Origin: Acidobacteriota bacterium | GTDB lineage: Bacteria > Acidobacteriota > Vicinamibacteria > Vicinamibacterales > UBA2999 | Reading direction: 5' to 3' | Assembly: GCA_030697165.1 (NCBI GenBank) | Contig: JAUYQQ010000023.1 | Location: forward strand, 222,681-286,680 | Length of the DNA: 64,000 nt | Shown: piece by piece, positions 8,225 through 15,673 of the stretch | Layout of the letters: each line of letters opens with the position of its first letter | How positions within the stretch are numbered: position 1 is the stretch's first letter | Translations under genes and position numbers: made by a program | The notes under the pieces: model-generated | What the model saw: the letters and a program-made list of their open reading frames with translations, nothing else | What the model was told of the DNA's origin: nothing | Database searches by the model: none

Positions 8225-10716
8225 ACTGCGGCCACGGCGGTCGTGGCGGGTTCGGCGGCGCTGCCCCTCGTGAACAACGGACTGGTCGCCACGGCCTTTA
8301 CGAAGGCCGACATCTTGTAGTCACGCTTGGCGGCCTCGCGCACCAACTGGCGCACCGCCCACATGTCGGGTGCCTCGATCCGGCGACCGAGCGCATAGGT
8401 CATCAGGTTCTCGGTGAAGCTCAGGAGGAACACTTCCTGGTGCTTCAGCAACGCCGCGCGCAGGCCGGCGGCGCCGTTCATGGGCGTGCCGTCGTAGAGC
8501 GTGCCGCTCGGGTCCACCGGCATGCCGCTGTCCTTGATCCGCCACTTGCCGGTCGCGTCGAAGTTCTCGAGCGCCAGCCCCAGCGGGTCGATCACGCGGT
8601 GGCACGAGGTGCACTGCGGGTTCTTGCGGTGCTCTTCCATGCGCTCGCGCACGGTCAGCACCTTGCCAGAGACATCGCCCTTGGTCTCCTCGAGCGCCGG
8701 CACGTTGGGCGGCGGCGGGGGCGGCGGCGAGCCCATCATCACTTCCATCACCCACTTGCCGCGCATCACCGGCGACGTGCGATCCGCCACCGACGTCAGC
8801 ACCAGCACGCTGCCGTGCGTCAGGATGCCGCGGCGCTCGGCCGGCAGGGTCACCCGGCGAAACGCGTTGCCGGCGACGTTGGGAATGCCGTAGTGCCGGG
8901 CAATCCGTTCGTTGACGAACGAGTAGTCCGCCGTCAGCAGATCCAGCACGCTGCGGTCCTCGCGCACGATGCTGTCGAAGAAGAGTTCGGATTCCGTGAC
9001 GAAGGCATCGCCCAGCGTGCGATCGAAATAGGGATAGGCCACCGCGTCGGGCAGCACGCCTTCCACGTCCCCCAGGCGCAGCCACTGGCGGGCAAACCGC
9101 GTCGACAACGCTTCGGACCGCGGATCCGCCACCAGCCGGGCGATCTGCTTCTCGTAAACCCCGGGCACGCTCAGGCGGCCCTGCGCCGCCAGCTTCGCCA
9201 GCTCGGCATCGGGCGCGGCGCCCCAGATGAAGTACGACAGCCGCGACGCCAGTTCGCCGTCATTCAGGCGGAACGACTGCCCCGCCTTCAACGTCGCCGG
9301 CGTGCTTTCGAGCTTGAACAGGAACTGCGGGCTGGCGAGGATCGCTTCAATGGCGCCGCCGATGGCGTATTCGAAATCGCCTTCCTTGCGGCCATCCTGG
9401 TAAAACTTCATCAACGAGGAGAGGTCGCGCTCGGCCACGTTGCCGCGAAAGGCCTGCGTCGCCAGCGTCCGCACAATCCGGGTGGCGCACGTGGCCTCGT
9501 CCGCGGCCGAGGTCGGCCGGCACGAGAACACCTTGCGCCGGCTGGCCGTGTCGGAAATGCCCGTGACGTTGTAGGGACCGACGATGCTGAAGTCCTTGAC
9601 GTGCGGGAGAGTGGTGATGCCGATGGCGACGCCGATCTGCGTGTCGGCGAGCGTGTGATCGATCGGCGCGACCAGGTCGTTGACGGGCCCCTCGAAGCGC
9701 TGAACGAAGGCCGCGGTCACGCGCTGCACGCCGGCCTTGACGGCAATCGGCGGCGTCTTCAGCGACAGGCCGGTCGTGGTCTCGGCCATGCGCGGATCGA
9801 TCTTCATGATCGCCTTGCGCTCGCCGTTCACCGACACTTCCACGGTTTCGCCTTCGTTGGGGCCGCCGAACAGGACGCCACACGCGTTGCTGTGCAGCTC
9901 CACCTTGAACACGTAGTCGCCGTCGGCCGGGAACGTGTGCGGCACCGACACGCCGCCGCGCGTGCCGAACGGCGCGCCCTCGACGCGCGCCAGCTGCGAC
10001 GCGGTCTTCGGGACACGGTAATTGGTTTCCGTCGCGGCCGCCTCGGGATCGCCGATGGCCAGGGCCGTAACGCGGGCCGCGGCGCGCAGGTAGCTTTCCA
10101 TCAGCGTCGGCGAGAACGACTGCGCGTCGGCGACGTTGTCGAAGCCGTTGCTGATGGTGTCGGCGGGCAGCAGGCTGGCCACATCGATGTCGACGTCGAG
10201 GAGGTCCTTCACCGCGCGCGCGTACTCGGCACGGTTCAACCGCTGGAACGGACGCGAGCCGGGATTGGGGTTGAGTGCGGCGGCGCGGTCAACGCGCGTC
10301 TCGAGCGCGGCGGCCAGCGCGAGAATCTGGCCGGCCGCGGGCCGCCGGGCGCCGGCCGGCGGCATCATCTGCGCGCGCAGCTTGCGAATGATCTTCTCCG
10401 TGAGCACCACATCGTCAGCCGCCTGGCCCGCATCGAACGCCGCCAGCGTCAGCCCGCCGGCCTTGCCGCGATCGCTGTGGCAGGCCACGCAGTACTGCTT
10501 GACCATGGCGTTCTGCTCGGCAGCGCCGAAGACAGGCACCACCGGCGCATGCGACGCCACCGGCTTCGGTGCCGCGGCAGGTGCCGGAGCGGCTGGCTTG
10601 GCGGGCGCTGTCGCGGCGGGCGCAGCGGGAGCCTGCCCGCTATCTCGCTCGGCGGTGACAGCAATATGGAGACTGGGAAGCGCGGCGACAAGCACCGCGA
10701 TGATCAATCGCTTCAT
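8218..10716 (-). CDS. DUF1592/DUF1588 cytochrome-type secreted protein
   Basis: 832 residues. A signal peptide and an Ala/Pro-rich linker (about 25-60) precede a planctomycete-type cytochrome domain with one CxxCH (QYCVACHSDRGKAGGL). The DUF1587, DUF1595, DUF1592, DUF1588 and DUF1585 blocks follow; a second CxxCH (CTSCHRVIDPLGLALENFDATGKWR) marks DUF1588. A PPPPPP run precedes it (SPPPPPPPNVPALEE). A carbohydrate-binding-like beta region lies at about 235-320. The protein is predicted to be exported and to carry two hemes. The family's substrate is unknown; its constant partner is DUF1552, directly downstream here. Four linked genes (this one, DUF1552, ankyrin and the upstream membrane protein) point one way and could form an operon. 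Confidence 0.9.
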   Translation of the reverse strand: MKRLIIAVLVAALPSLHIAVTAERDSGQAPAAPAATAPAKPAAPAPAAAPKPVASHAPVVPVFGAAEQNAMVKQYCVACHSDRGKAGGLTLAAFDAGQAADDVVLTEKIIRKLRAQMMPPAGARRPAAGQILALAAALETRVDRAAALNPNPGSRPFQRLNRAEYARAVKDLLDVDIDVASLLPADTISNGFDNVADAQSFSPTLMESYLRAAARVTALAIGDPEAAATETNYRVPKTASQLARVEGAPFGTRGGVSVPHTFPADGDYVFKVELHSNACGVLFGGPNEGETVEVSVNGERKAIMKIDPRMAETTTGLSLKTPPIAVKAGVQRVTAAFVQRFEGPVNDLVAPIDHTLADTQIGVAIGITTLPHVKDFSIVGPYNVTGISDTASRRKVFSCRPTSAADEATCATRIVRTLATQAFRGNVAERDLSSLMKFYQDGRKEGDFEYAIGGAIEAILASPQFLFKLESTPATLKAGQSFRLNDGELASRLSYFIWGAAPDAELAKLAAQGRLSVPGVYEKQIARLVADPRSEALSTRFARQWLRLGDVEGVLPDAVAYPYFDRTLGDAFVTESELFFDSIVREDRSVLDLLTADYSFVNERIARHYGIPNVAGNAFRRVTLPAERRGILTHGSVLVLTSVADRTSPVMRGKWVMEVMMGSPPPPPPPNVPALEETKGDVSGKVLTVRERMEEHRKNPQCTSCHRVIDPLGLALENFDATGKWRIKDSGMPVDPSGTLYDGTPMNGAAGLRAALLKHQEVFLLSFTENLMTYALGRRIEAPDMWAVRQLVREAAKRDYKMSAFVKAVATSPLFTRGSAAEPATTAVAAVP

Positions 10717-10809
10717 GGCCCTCGATTTCTGGCGCCAGTATAGCCGACTAAGTGCTGTCTCCGCAGAGACATCGGGAGACAGGACGGGGTGAGGTCCGAT
10801 GCGCCGGGC

Positions 10810-11322
10810 CTACCTCTTGAGGAGGACGTATAAGCCGGGAAGATAGGCCATTGACCACGCCACGAAATGGCGAAATACCGAGAATTCCGGCGGCGGCCAT
10901 CCCCGGTACAGCTGGAACAGCACGACGGCGAAGCCGAGGCCGGCGGCGAGGGCGGTCGCCAGACCGCGGCCGAGGGCCCTGGCAATGTCGAGACGACCGT
11001 CGAGGTGGGTCTGCAGCGCCGCCAGCATGATCCACAGCAGGACCCACGACACGATCATCATCGCGTAGCCACCAATCGGCGCCAGCGCGTAGAACGACAG
11101 CGCGGCCAGCATGCCGCTCAACAGGCCGCCGATCGCGCCGGCCGCCAGCTTGCCCTTGCGCCAACCCAGGTAGCCGCCGAGCGCGGCAAACAACACCGAG
11201 CCGTGGATCATGCCCGACGACACCTGGTGCTGCGGGATGTCGAGAAACCAGACGTAGTCGGCCACCGTGCTGAGCACGGCCAGCAGCATGGAACCGATCA
11301 ACGCGGGGCCGAGCAACGTCAT
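10810..11322 (-). CDS. Small integral membrane protein, unknown
   Basis: 170 residues, almost wholly hydrophobic, with about five predicted membrane helices (for example LIGSMLLAVLSTVADYVWFL, GSVLFAALGGYLGW, MMIVSWVLLWIMLAAL and a C-terminal AWSMAYLPGLYVLL). There is no recognisable catalytic motif and I do not recognise the family. It starts 4 bases after the stop of the aldolase-like gene on the same strand, so the two are probably translated from one message. The only functional clue is this coupling to a secreted HpcH/HpaI-type protein. Confidence 0.85.
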   Translation of the reverse strand: MTLLGPALIGSMLLAVLSTVADYVWFLDIPQHQVSSGMIHGSVLFAALGGYLGWRKGKLAAGAIGGLLSGMLAALSFYALAPIGGYAMMIVSWVLLWIMLAALQTHLDGRLDIARALGRGLATALAAGLGFAVVLFQLYRGWPPPEFSVFRHFVAWSMAYLPGLYVLLKR

Positions 11323-11326
11323 GGTC

Positions 11327-12136
11327 CTATCGTCCCGCGGCCGCGCGCCCGATCTTGATCGCCTCGTCGGCCTGAGGGCCGTTCATCAACAACGCCAGGA
11401 AGCCTTCCTTCACGCGGGTTTCAACATCCTTCGCGTTGGCCGTGAGCATGTTGGCGATCTTCACGCGCTTGGTCTCCACCAGCACCTGTTGCGTGCCGGC
11501 TTCGGCGCCGGCCCGCGCGGACTCGCGATCGCCGCCGATGGCTTGCGCCAGGCTGCCGATACCGCAGGCGAGGACGCTCAGGTTGGGCAAGTTGGCGATC
11601 TCGGCACGCTGACCAATAGCCTTCGGATCCTCGAGCATCAGCATGGCGAGCTTGGTGCCCTGGGGATTAGCGGGCGACCAAACGTCGGCCTTGGCCGCGG
11701 CGAAGAAGCTGAGCGCGAGCTTCGCCTCCTCGATGTCGCGGATGTGCGGAATAGTCACGCCGTCAGCGCCGGCATCAAGAATCTCCTTCACGCGGGCGCG
11801 CGTCACGTCCGCGCCGTCCCTGGAAATGGGCGGGATCCGGACGATCAGGGTCTTCTGGCTGGCCTTCCTGAGACCGGTGCCGTAGGCCTTCACGGCGGCA
11901 GCATCGTACGCGCCTTCGAGATTCAGGAACACATAGTCATACAACGGGTTCGCGGCCACCTTCGCCGCGCCATCGGGCGTGTAGACCGGCGGCTTGCCGC
12001 GCTCCGCTTCGCTCGGCGCGTAGACGCCGAAGGCGACCTTGCCTTGCGACCAGAGCGGGATGACCTGCGCGTGCGCCGCGGATGCGGTTACAACGGCGGC
12101 CACGGTGATGATGCCAGTGCGAATGAAAGCGTTCAT
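11327..12136 (-). CDS. Secreted HpcH/HpaI aldolase-like protein, second paralogue
   Basis: 269 residues with a signal peptide (MNAFIRTGIITVAAVVTASAAHAQ). The body has family features shared with the gene at 1700-2704: VAFGVYAP near the N-terminus, LDAGADGVTIPHI in mid-barrel, LMLEDPKAIGQRAEIANLPN around the metal-ligand glutamate, and the C-terminal FLALLMNGPQADEAIKIGRAAAGR (compare GFSVFVMGWGDAGFKAIEVG in the other copy). It lacks the paralogue's Gly/Pro insertion. It is the first gene of a minus-strand run and diverges from the gluconate-dehydrogenase-like gene across a 327-base region filled by a nested palindrome. A periplasmic aldolase role is inferred, not shown. Confidence 0.87.
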   Translation of the reverse strand: MNAFIRTGIITVAAVVTASAAHAQVIPLWSQGKVAFGVYAPSEAERGKPPVYTPDGAAKVAANPLYDYVFLNLEGAYDAAAVKAYGTGLRKASQKTLIVRIPPISRDGADVTRARVKEILDAGADGVTIPHIRDIEEAKLALSFFAAAKADVWSPANPQGTKLAMLMLEDPKAIGQRAEIANLPNLSVLACGIGSLAQAIGGDRESARAGAEAGTQQVLVETKRVKIANMLTANAKDVETRVKEGFLALLMNGPQADEAIKIGRAAAGR

Positions 12137-12176
12137 GGTTGGTAGATGCTACCCGACCGCGGCGTCTTTTCAAATG

Positions 12177-12425
12177 CAGCCGCAGATTGCGCAGATTACG
12201 CAGATACGAACGAGCCGCGCCGCCGGTCGAAGACCGGCGGCCAGGGAACGCACGAGACCCGGCTGGCAAGACCACAATGCGCTGGACCAGGTCTTGCCAG
12301 CCGGGTCTCGCGCGTTCCACGCGGCGGCCTTGGGCCGCCGCGGCTCGTTGCAGTCTGGTTTCGCGGTCGAGTGAGGATCATGAGTCTCCGTTTCGGAATC
12401 GGTGAAATCTGCGAAATCTGTGGCC
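12177..12425. repeat. Nested inverted-repeat element
   Basis: The 327 bases between divergent genes are mostly one nested palindrome. Outermost arms are CAGATTGCGCAGATTACGCA (12182-12201) and, inverted, TCTGCGAAATCTGTGGC near 12408-12424. Inside are CGAGCCGCG (12211) and CGCGGCTCG (12339), then CCGCCGGTCGAAGACCGGCGG-type and GCGGCGGCCTTGGGCCGCCGC-type hairpins. Innermost are perfect 20-base arms GAGACCCGGCTGGCAAGACC (12254-12273) and its reverse complement (12290-12309). No ORF in it looks real. It could be a cluster of stacked REP-type repeats or a MITE-like element, and it must contain or displace the promoters of both flanking genes. Confidence 0.8.
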
Positions 12426-12463
12426 GTATTTGATTTACCCTGCGGCTGCAACCGGAGGCCCTG

Positions 12464-13210
12464 ATGGCTGATGAGAAGAAGTCGGGAGTATCTCGGCGCG
12501 ATCTGTTGAAGCGGGCGGGCATGGCGGGCGCGGCGATGACTATGCCGATCGCGCCGGTCACCGGCGACTCGGCGCCTGCGGCCCCCCATAAAGGGGGGCC
12601 CTACGAGGAAGCCCTGCAATCGGCGTTGCGGCGAGAGCCCATCGAGAATCTCACGGCATCTGAGGCCGATCTGCTCGAGGTGATCTGTTCGCGGATCATC
12701 CCCTCTGACGAGAACGGTCCTGGCGCGCGCGAAGCGCGGGCGGCGCATTACATCGATCGTGCGCTCGGCGGCGCGCTCGCGGCATCCAAGCCGGCCTACT
12801 CCGCGGGCTTCGCGGCCCTCGACCGCTACGCCCGCTCGTCGCGCGGCAAACCGTTCCTCGAGTTGTCCGAGCGCGACATGGACTCGGTGCTGATCGACGT
12901 CGAAACCGGCGCGGCCACCGGCTTCACCGGCAGCCCGGCGGCGTTCTTCGCCATGGTCCGCACTCACACGCTGCAAGGCACATTCGGTGATCCGTATTAC
13001 GGCGGCAATGCCAACTTCGTCGGCTGGGACCTGCTGGGCTACCCCGGCGTGCGCACAAACGTGTCGGCTGACGATCAGCGGCTCGGCGTGAAGCTCACGC
13101 CCAATCACCAGTCGGCATACGACAACGCCATGTTCACCAAGGCGGTGGCGCGGAATGGTCCGCCTGAAGGCGGACGCCACATTGCCGAGGGCAAGAAGCA
13201 TGGCCACTAA
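12464..13210 (+). CDS. Gluconate 2-dehydrogenase subunit 3-like protein (Tat)
   Basis: 248 residues. The start ATG has a GGAGG site 5 bases upstream. The leader SRRDLLKRAGMAGAAMTMPIA is a twin-arginine signal. The mature part matches gluconate 2-dehydrogenase subunit 3 (LTASEADLLEVICSRIIPSDENGPGAREARAAHYIDRAL, then GSPAAFFAMVRTHTLQGTFGDPYYGGN). In known enzymes this small subunit accompanies a GMC-type FAD subunit and guides its export. The GMC gene begins 11 bases before this gene's stop, confirming the pair. Its Tat signal probably carries the partner, which has no leader of its own, across the membrane. No cytochrome subunit is adjacent. Confidence 0.92.
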   Translation: MADEKKSGVSRRDLLKRAGMAGAAMTMPIAPVTGDSAPAAPHKGGPYEEALQSALRREPIENLTASEADLLEVICSRIIPSDENGPGAREARAAHYIDRALGGALAASKPAYSAGFAALDRYARSSRGKPFLELSERDMDSVLIDVETGAATGFTGSPAAFFAMVRTHTLQGTFGDPYYGGNANFVGWDLLGYPGVRTNVSADDQRLGVKLTPNHQSAYDNAMFTKAVARNGPPEGGRHIAEGKKHGH

Positions 13211-14903
13211 GCTCAAGCCCACTGACGTCGTGGTCGTCGGCCTCGGGGCCGCGGGCGGCGTGGCCGTGTGGCCGCTGACCCAGGCCGGCATCGACGTGGT
13301 CGGCCTCGAGGCCGGCACGTGGCTGACCCGCCGCGACTTCGCGCCCGACGAGATCCGGAACAACGTGCGCGACTGGCCGCAGTCGGTGCAGAAGGCGCAG
13401 CAGGAGGTCCCCACGCATCGCGCCAACCCCAAGGCCAACACGACGCGGGCCGGCAGCCATCCGATGATGAATGCCGTCGGCGGCACGACGCTGCACTACT
13501 GGGCGCAGTCGTGGCGGCTGAACCCGTGGGACTTCAGGGTGGTCAGTGACACCACGACGCGCTACGGCGCGTCGCGCGTCCCGGCAGGTTCAACCGTCGA
13601 AGACTGGCCGTTCGGCCTGGACGAGCTCGAGGCGTACTACGACAAGGTCGAGTACGAACTCGGCGTCTCGGGGCAGGCCGGCAACCTCGGGGGCACGATC
13701 GATCCACGCGGCAACATTTTCGAGGGCCCGCGCGCGCGGCCGTACCCGATGCCGCCGCTGCGCAGCACCGGCTTCATCGACCTGATGGCGGCCGCCGCCC
13801 GGGGTCTCGGCTGGCATCCCTTCGCGGGACCGGCGGCGATCAACTCGCGCATTTACCAGGGCCGCTCGGCGTGCCTGTATCACGGCTTCTGCAACAAGGG
13901 CGGATGCCACGTCGATGCCAAGAACGGCCCGCACCTCACTACCATTCCGCGCGCCCAGGACACCGGCCGCCTGAAGGTGGTCACCCGCGCGCACGTCACG
14001 TCGATCGACACCGACAACCAGGGCCGCGTGACCGGCGTGACCTACGTTACCGACGGCCAGGAGTTCACCCAGCCGGCCAAGGTGGTGCTGCTCGCCAGCT
14101 ACACCTACGAGAACACGCGCCTGTTGCTGCTGTCGAAGTCGAAGGCGTTCCCGAACGGCCTGTCGAACAACCACGGCCAGGTCGGCCGCCACTACTTCAG
14201 CCACGCGCAGGGCGCGGGCGTCACGGCGCTGTTCCCGTTCAACATCAACGCCTGGTACGGGCTGCCGGCGCAGGGCGTCGCCGTCGACAACTTCGCCGAC
14301 GACAACTACGACCACGGCGGGCTCGACTACGTCGGCGGCGGCAACCTCTGGGTGATGTCCGACCGCCGGCCGATTGCCGCGGCGAGCATGGGCACATTCG
14401 GGCGGACCCACACGTGGGGTAAGGATTGGAAGCGGTTCGTGATGGACAATGCGGACCGGACCAACACCGCGTACATCCAGAAGACCACGTTGCCATACGA
14501 GGACAACTACCTCGATCTCGATCCGACGGTGAAGGATCCGCTCGGCTTCCCGGTGTGCCGCATCACCGCCGACTTCAAGGACAACGAACGCAAGGTCACC
14601 GCCCACACGCAGGACAAGATGATCCAGTGGTACAAGGCCGCGGGCGCCATCGCCACGCAGGCCAACCCGCTCGGCTCCATGGGCCCGACCACCCATGCCT
14701 ACGGCGGCACCCGAATGGGCCGCAACGCCGAGACCAATGTCGTGAACGAGTGGGGCTTCTCGCACGAGGCGCCGAACCTGGGCGTGCTCGGCGCGTCGGT
14801 GATGGGGACCAGCGGTGCCCGCAACCCGACGCTCACCGTGCAAGCGCTCGCGTGGCGCACCGCGGAGTATCTTGCGAAAAACTGGAAGAGCGTGACGGTG
14901 TAG
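13200..14903 (+). CDS. GMC family FAD oxidoreductase
   Basis: 567 residues. ATG at 13200 is chosen because it overlaps the upstream stop by 11 bases and places the Rossmann motif VVVVGLGAAGGVAV near the N-terminus. An upstream in-frame start would add 15 residues with no support. Further signs are FAD-binding GGTTLHYWAQSWRLNP, substrate-domain segments with CLYHGFCNKGGCHVDAKNG, and the C-terminal GMC-C region HAYGGTRMGRNAETNVVNEWGF and GTSGARNPTLTVQALAWRTAEYL. It is similar to gluconate or sorbitol dehydrogenase large subunits and would oxidise a sugar or polyol and pass electrons to the respiratory chain. Export would be by piggyback on the Tat subunit encoded just upstream. Confidence 0.93.
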   Translation: MATKLKPTDVVVVGLGAAGGVAVWPLTQAGIDVVGLEAGTWLTRRDFAPDEIRNNVRDWPQSVQKAQQEVPTHRANPKANTTRAGSHPMMNAVGGTTLHYWAQSWRLNPWDFRVVSDTTTRYGASRVPAGSTVEDWPFGLDELEAYYDKVEYELGVSGQAGNLGGTIDPRGNIFEGPRARPYPMPPLRSTGFIDLMAAAARGLGWHPFAGPAAINSRIYQGRSACLYHGFCNKGGCHVDAKNGPHLTTIPRAQDTGRLKVVTRAHVTSIDTDNQGRVTGVTYVTDGQEFTQPAKVVLLASYTYENTRLLLLSKSKAFPNGLSNNHGQVGRHYFSHAQGAGVTALFPFNINAWYGLPAQGVAVDNFADDNYDHGGLDYVGGGNLWVMSDRRPIAAASMGTFGRTHTWGKDWKRFVMDNADRTNTAYIQKTTLPYEDNYLDLDPTVKDPLGFPVCRITADFKDNERKVTAHTQDKMIQWYKAAGAIATQANPLGSMGPTTHAYGGTRMGRNAETNVVNEWGFSHEAPNLGVLGASVMGTSGARNPTLTVQALAWRTAEYLAKNWKSVTV

Positions 14904-14905
14904 AC

Positions 14906-14996
14906 GTCGGGAGTCGGGAGTCGGGAGTCGGGAGTTGGGAGTCGGTCGGGAGTCGAGTGAACGGGTCTCCCGGTTCCCGGTTCGCGACTCCCGGCA
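14906..14996. repeat. GGGAGTC heptamer tandem repeat
   Basis: About six copies of TCGGGAG or close variants follow the GMC stop codon. After a short spacer come inverted partners (CTCCCGGTTCCCGGTTCGCG, then ACTCCCGG) before the PEBP stop codon. The region lies between convergent genes and could fold into a hairpin, so it may end transcription from both sides. Confidence 0.7.
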
Positions 14997-15000
14997 GGTT

Positions 15001-15567
15001 CTATTTCGGAAAGCGCTCGTAGATCGCGACGAGCGAGCCCTGGCCGATGATGTGCCCCTTGATCGCTTCCATCAGCGCGTTGCGAGTGAGCCCTTCGGCG
15101 AGCGGCAACTCTGCATCGAGCGCGTAGACGGTGAAGGTGTAGTGATGCGGCTTGCCGGGCGGCGGCGCGGGCCCGCGGTAGCCCATCTGCCGGAAGCCCG
15201 ACGGTCCCTGGATCGCGCCGGCCGGCTCGGTCAGCGTCGCGCCCATCGGCAATTCGGCCGGCAGCCCCTTGGCGGTGCCTGGGACCTTGTAGATCACCCA
15301 GTGCACGAACGTCTGGCCGCCAAACACGACATCGGGATCGTCAAACACCAGCGCGAACTGCTTGGTCGCCGCCGGCGCACCGATCCAGGCCAAGGCCGGC
15401 GAGACGTTGCGGCCGTCGGCGGTGTGATCTTTCGGAATCGTCTCGTTGGCCGTGATCGTCGGGCTCGTGACGGTGATGACGGCCGGTGTCTGTGCCCAGG
15501 CGTTGCCTGACGTGGCGAGCATCAGCGTGGTCACTGCCAGCGCTCGACAGCCGTCTCCAAGTCGCAT
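15001..15567 (-). CDS. YbhB/YbcL-type PEBP (Raf kinase inhibitor-like) protein, secreted
   Basis: 188 residues from the ATG at 15567, chosen because GGAG stands 8 bases upstream and the protein then begins with a signal peptide (MRLGDGCRALAVTTLMLATSGNAWAQ). Two earlier in-frame ATGs lack this. The mature part is a phosphatidylethanolamine-binding-protein fold with DGRNVSPALAWIGAPAATKQFALVFDDPD, FVHWVIYKVP and GYRGPAPPPGKPHHYTFTVYALD, the family's ligand-pocket motifs. Bacterial members have no firmly known function. It diverges from the PQQ dehydrogenase gene and converges on the GMC gene. Confidence 0.92.
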   Translation of the reverse strand: MRLGDGCRALAVTTLMLATSGNAWAQTPAVITVTSPTITANETIPKDHTADGRNVSPALAWIGAPAATKQFALVFDDPDVVFGGQTFVHWVIYKVPGTAKGLPAELPMGATLTEPAGAIQGPSGFRQMGYRGPAPPPGKPHHYTFTVYALDAELPLAEGLTRNALMEAIKGHIIGQGSLVAIYERFPK

Positions 15568-15593
15568 TGTTTTTTCTCCGAGTCTCATGTGGT

Positions 15594-15654
15594 CCGCCGT
15601 CGCCAAGGCTTCGGCGGGACGGGCGGGTCAATTGGCTTGAGTTGTGACCCGCCC
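15594..15654. repeat. REP-like palindromes between divergent genes
   Basis: Two adjacent hairpins lie in the 107-base gap. The first (15594-15617) has arms CCGCCG and CGGCGG around TCGCCAAGGCTT. It belongs to a palindrome family also seen at 39817-39840, 50308-50337 and 50387-50417. The second has 10-base arms GGGCGGGTCA (15621-15630) and TGACCCGCCC (15645-15654). Confidence 0.7.
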
Positions 15655-15673
15655 GAATTATACAGTTGGCGCC

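Noticed and set aside
8167..10743. 858-codon plus-strand frame opposite the DUF1592 gene
   Set aside because: It has the low-complexity Arg/His/Gly composition typical of antisense frames in GC-rich genes and no domain; the minus-strand protein has clear motifs.
12146..12433. Short ORFs between the aldolase and gluconate-dehydrogenase genes
   Set aside because: All lie across the nested palindrome, have no ribosome site and no recognised domain.
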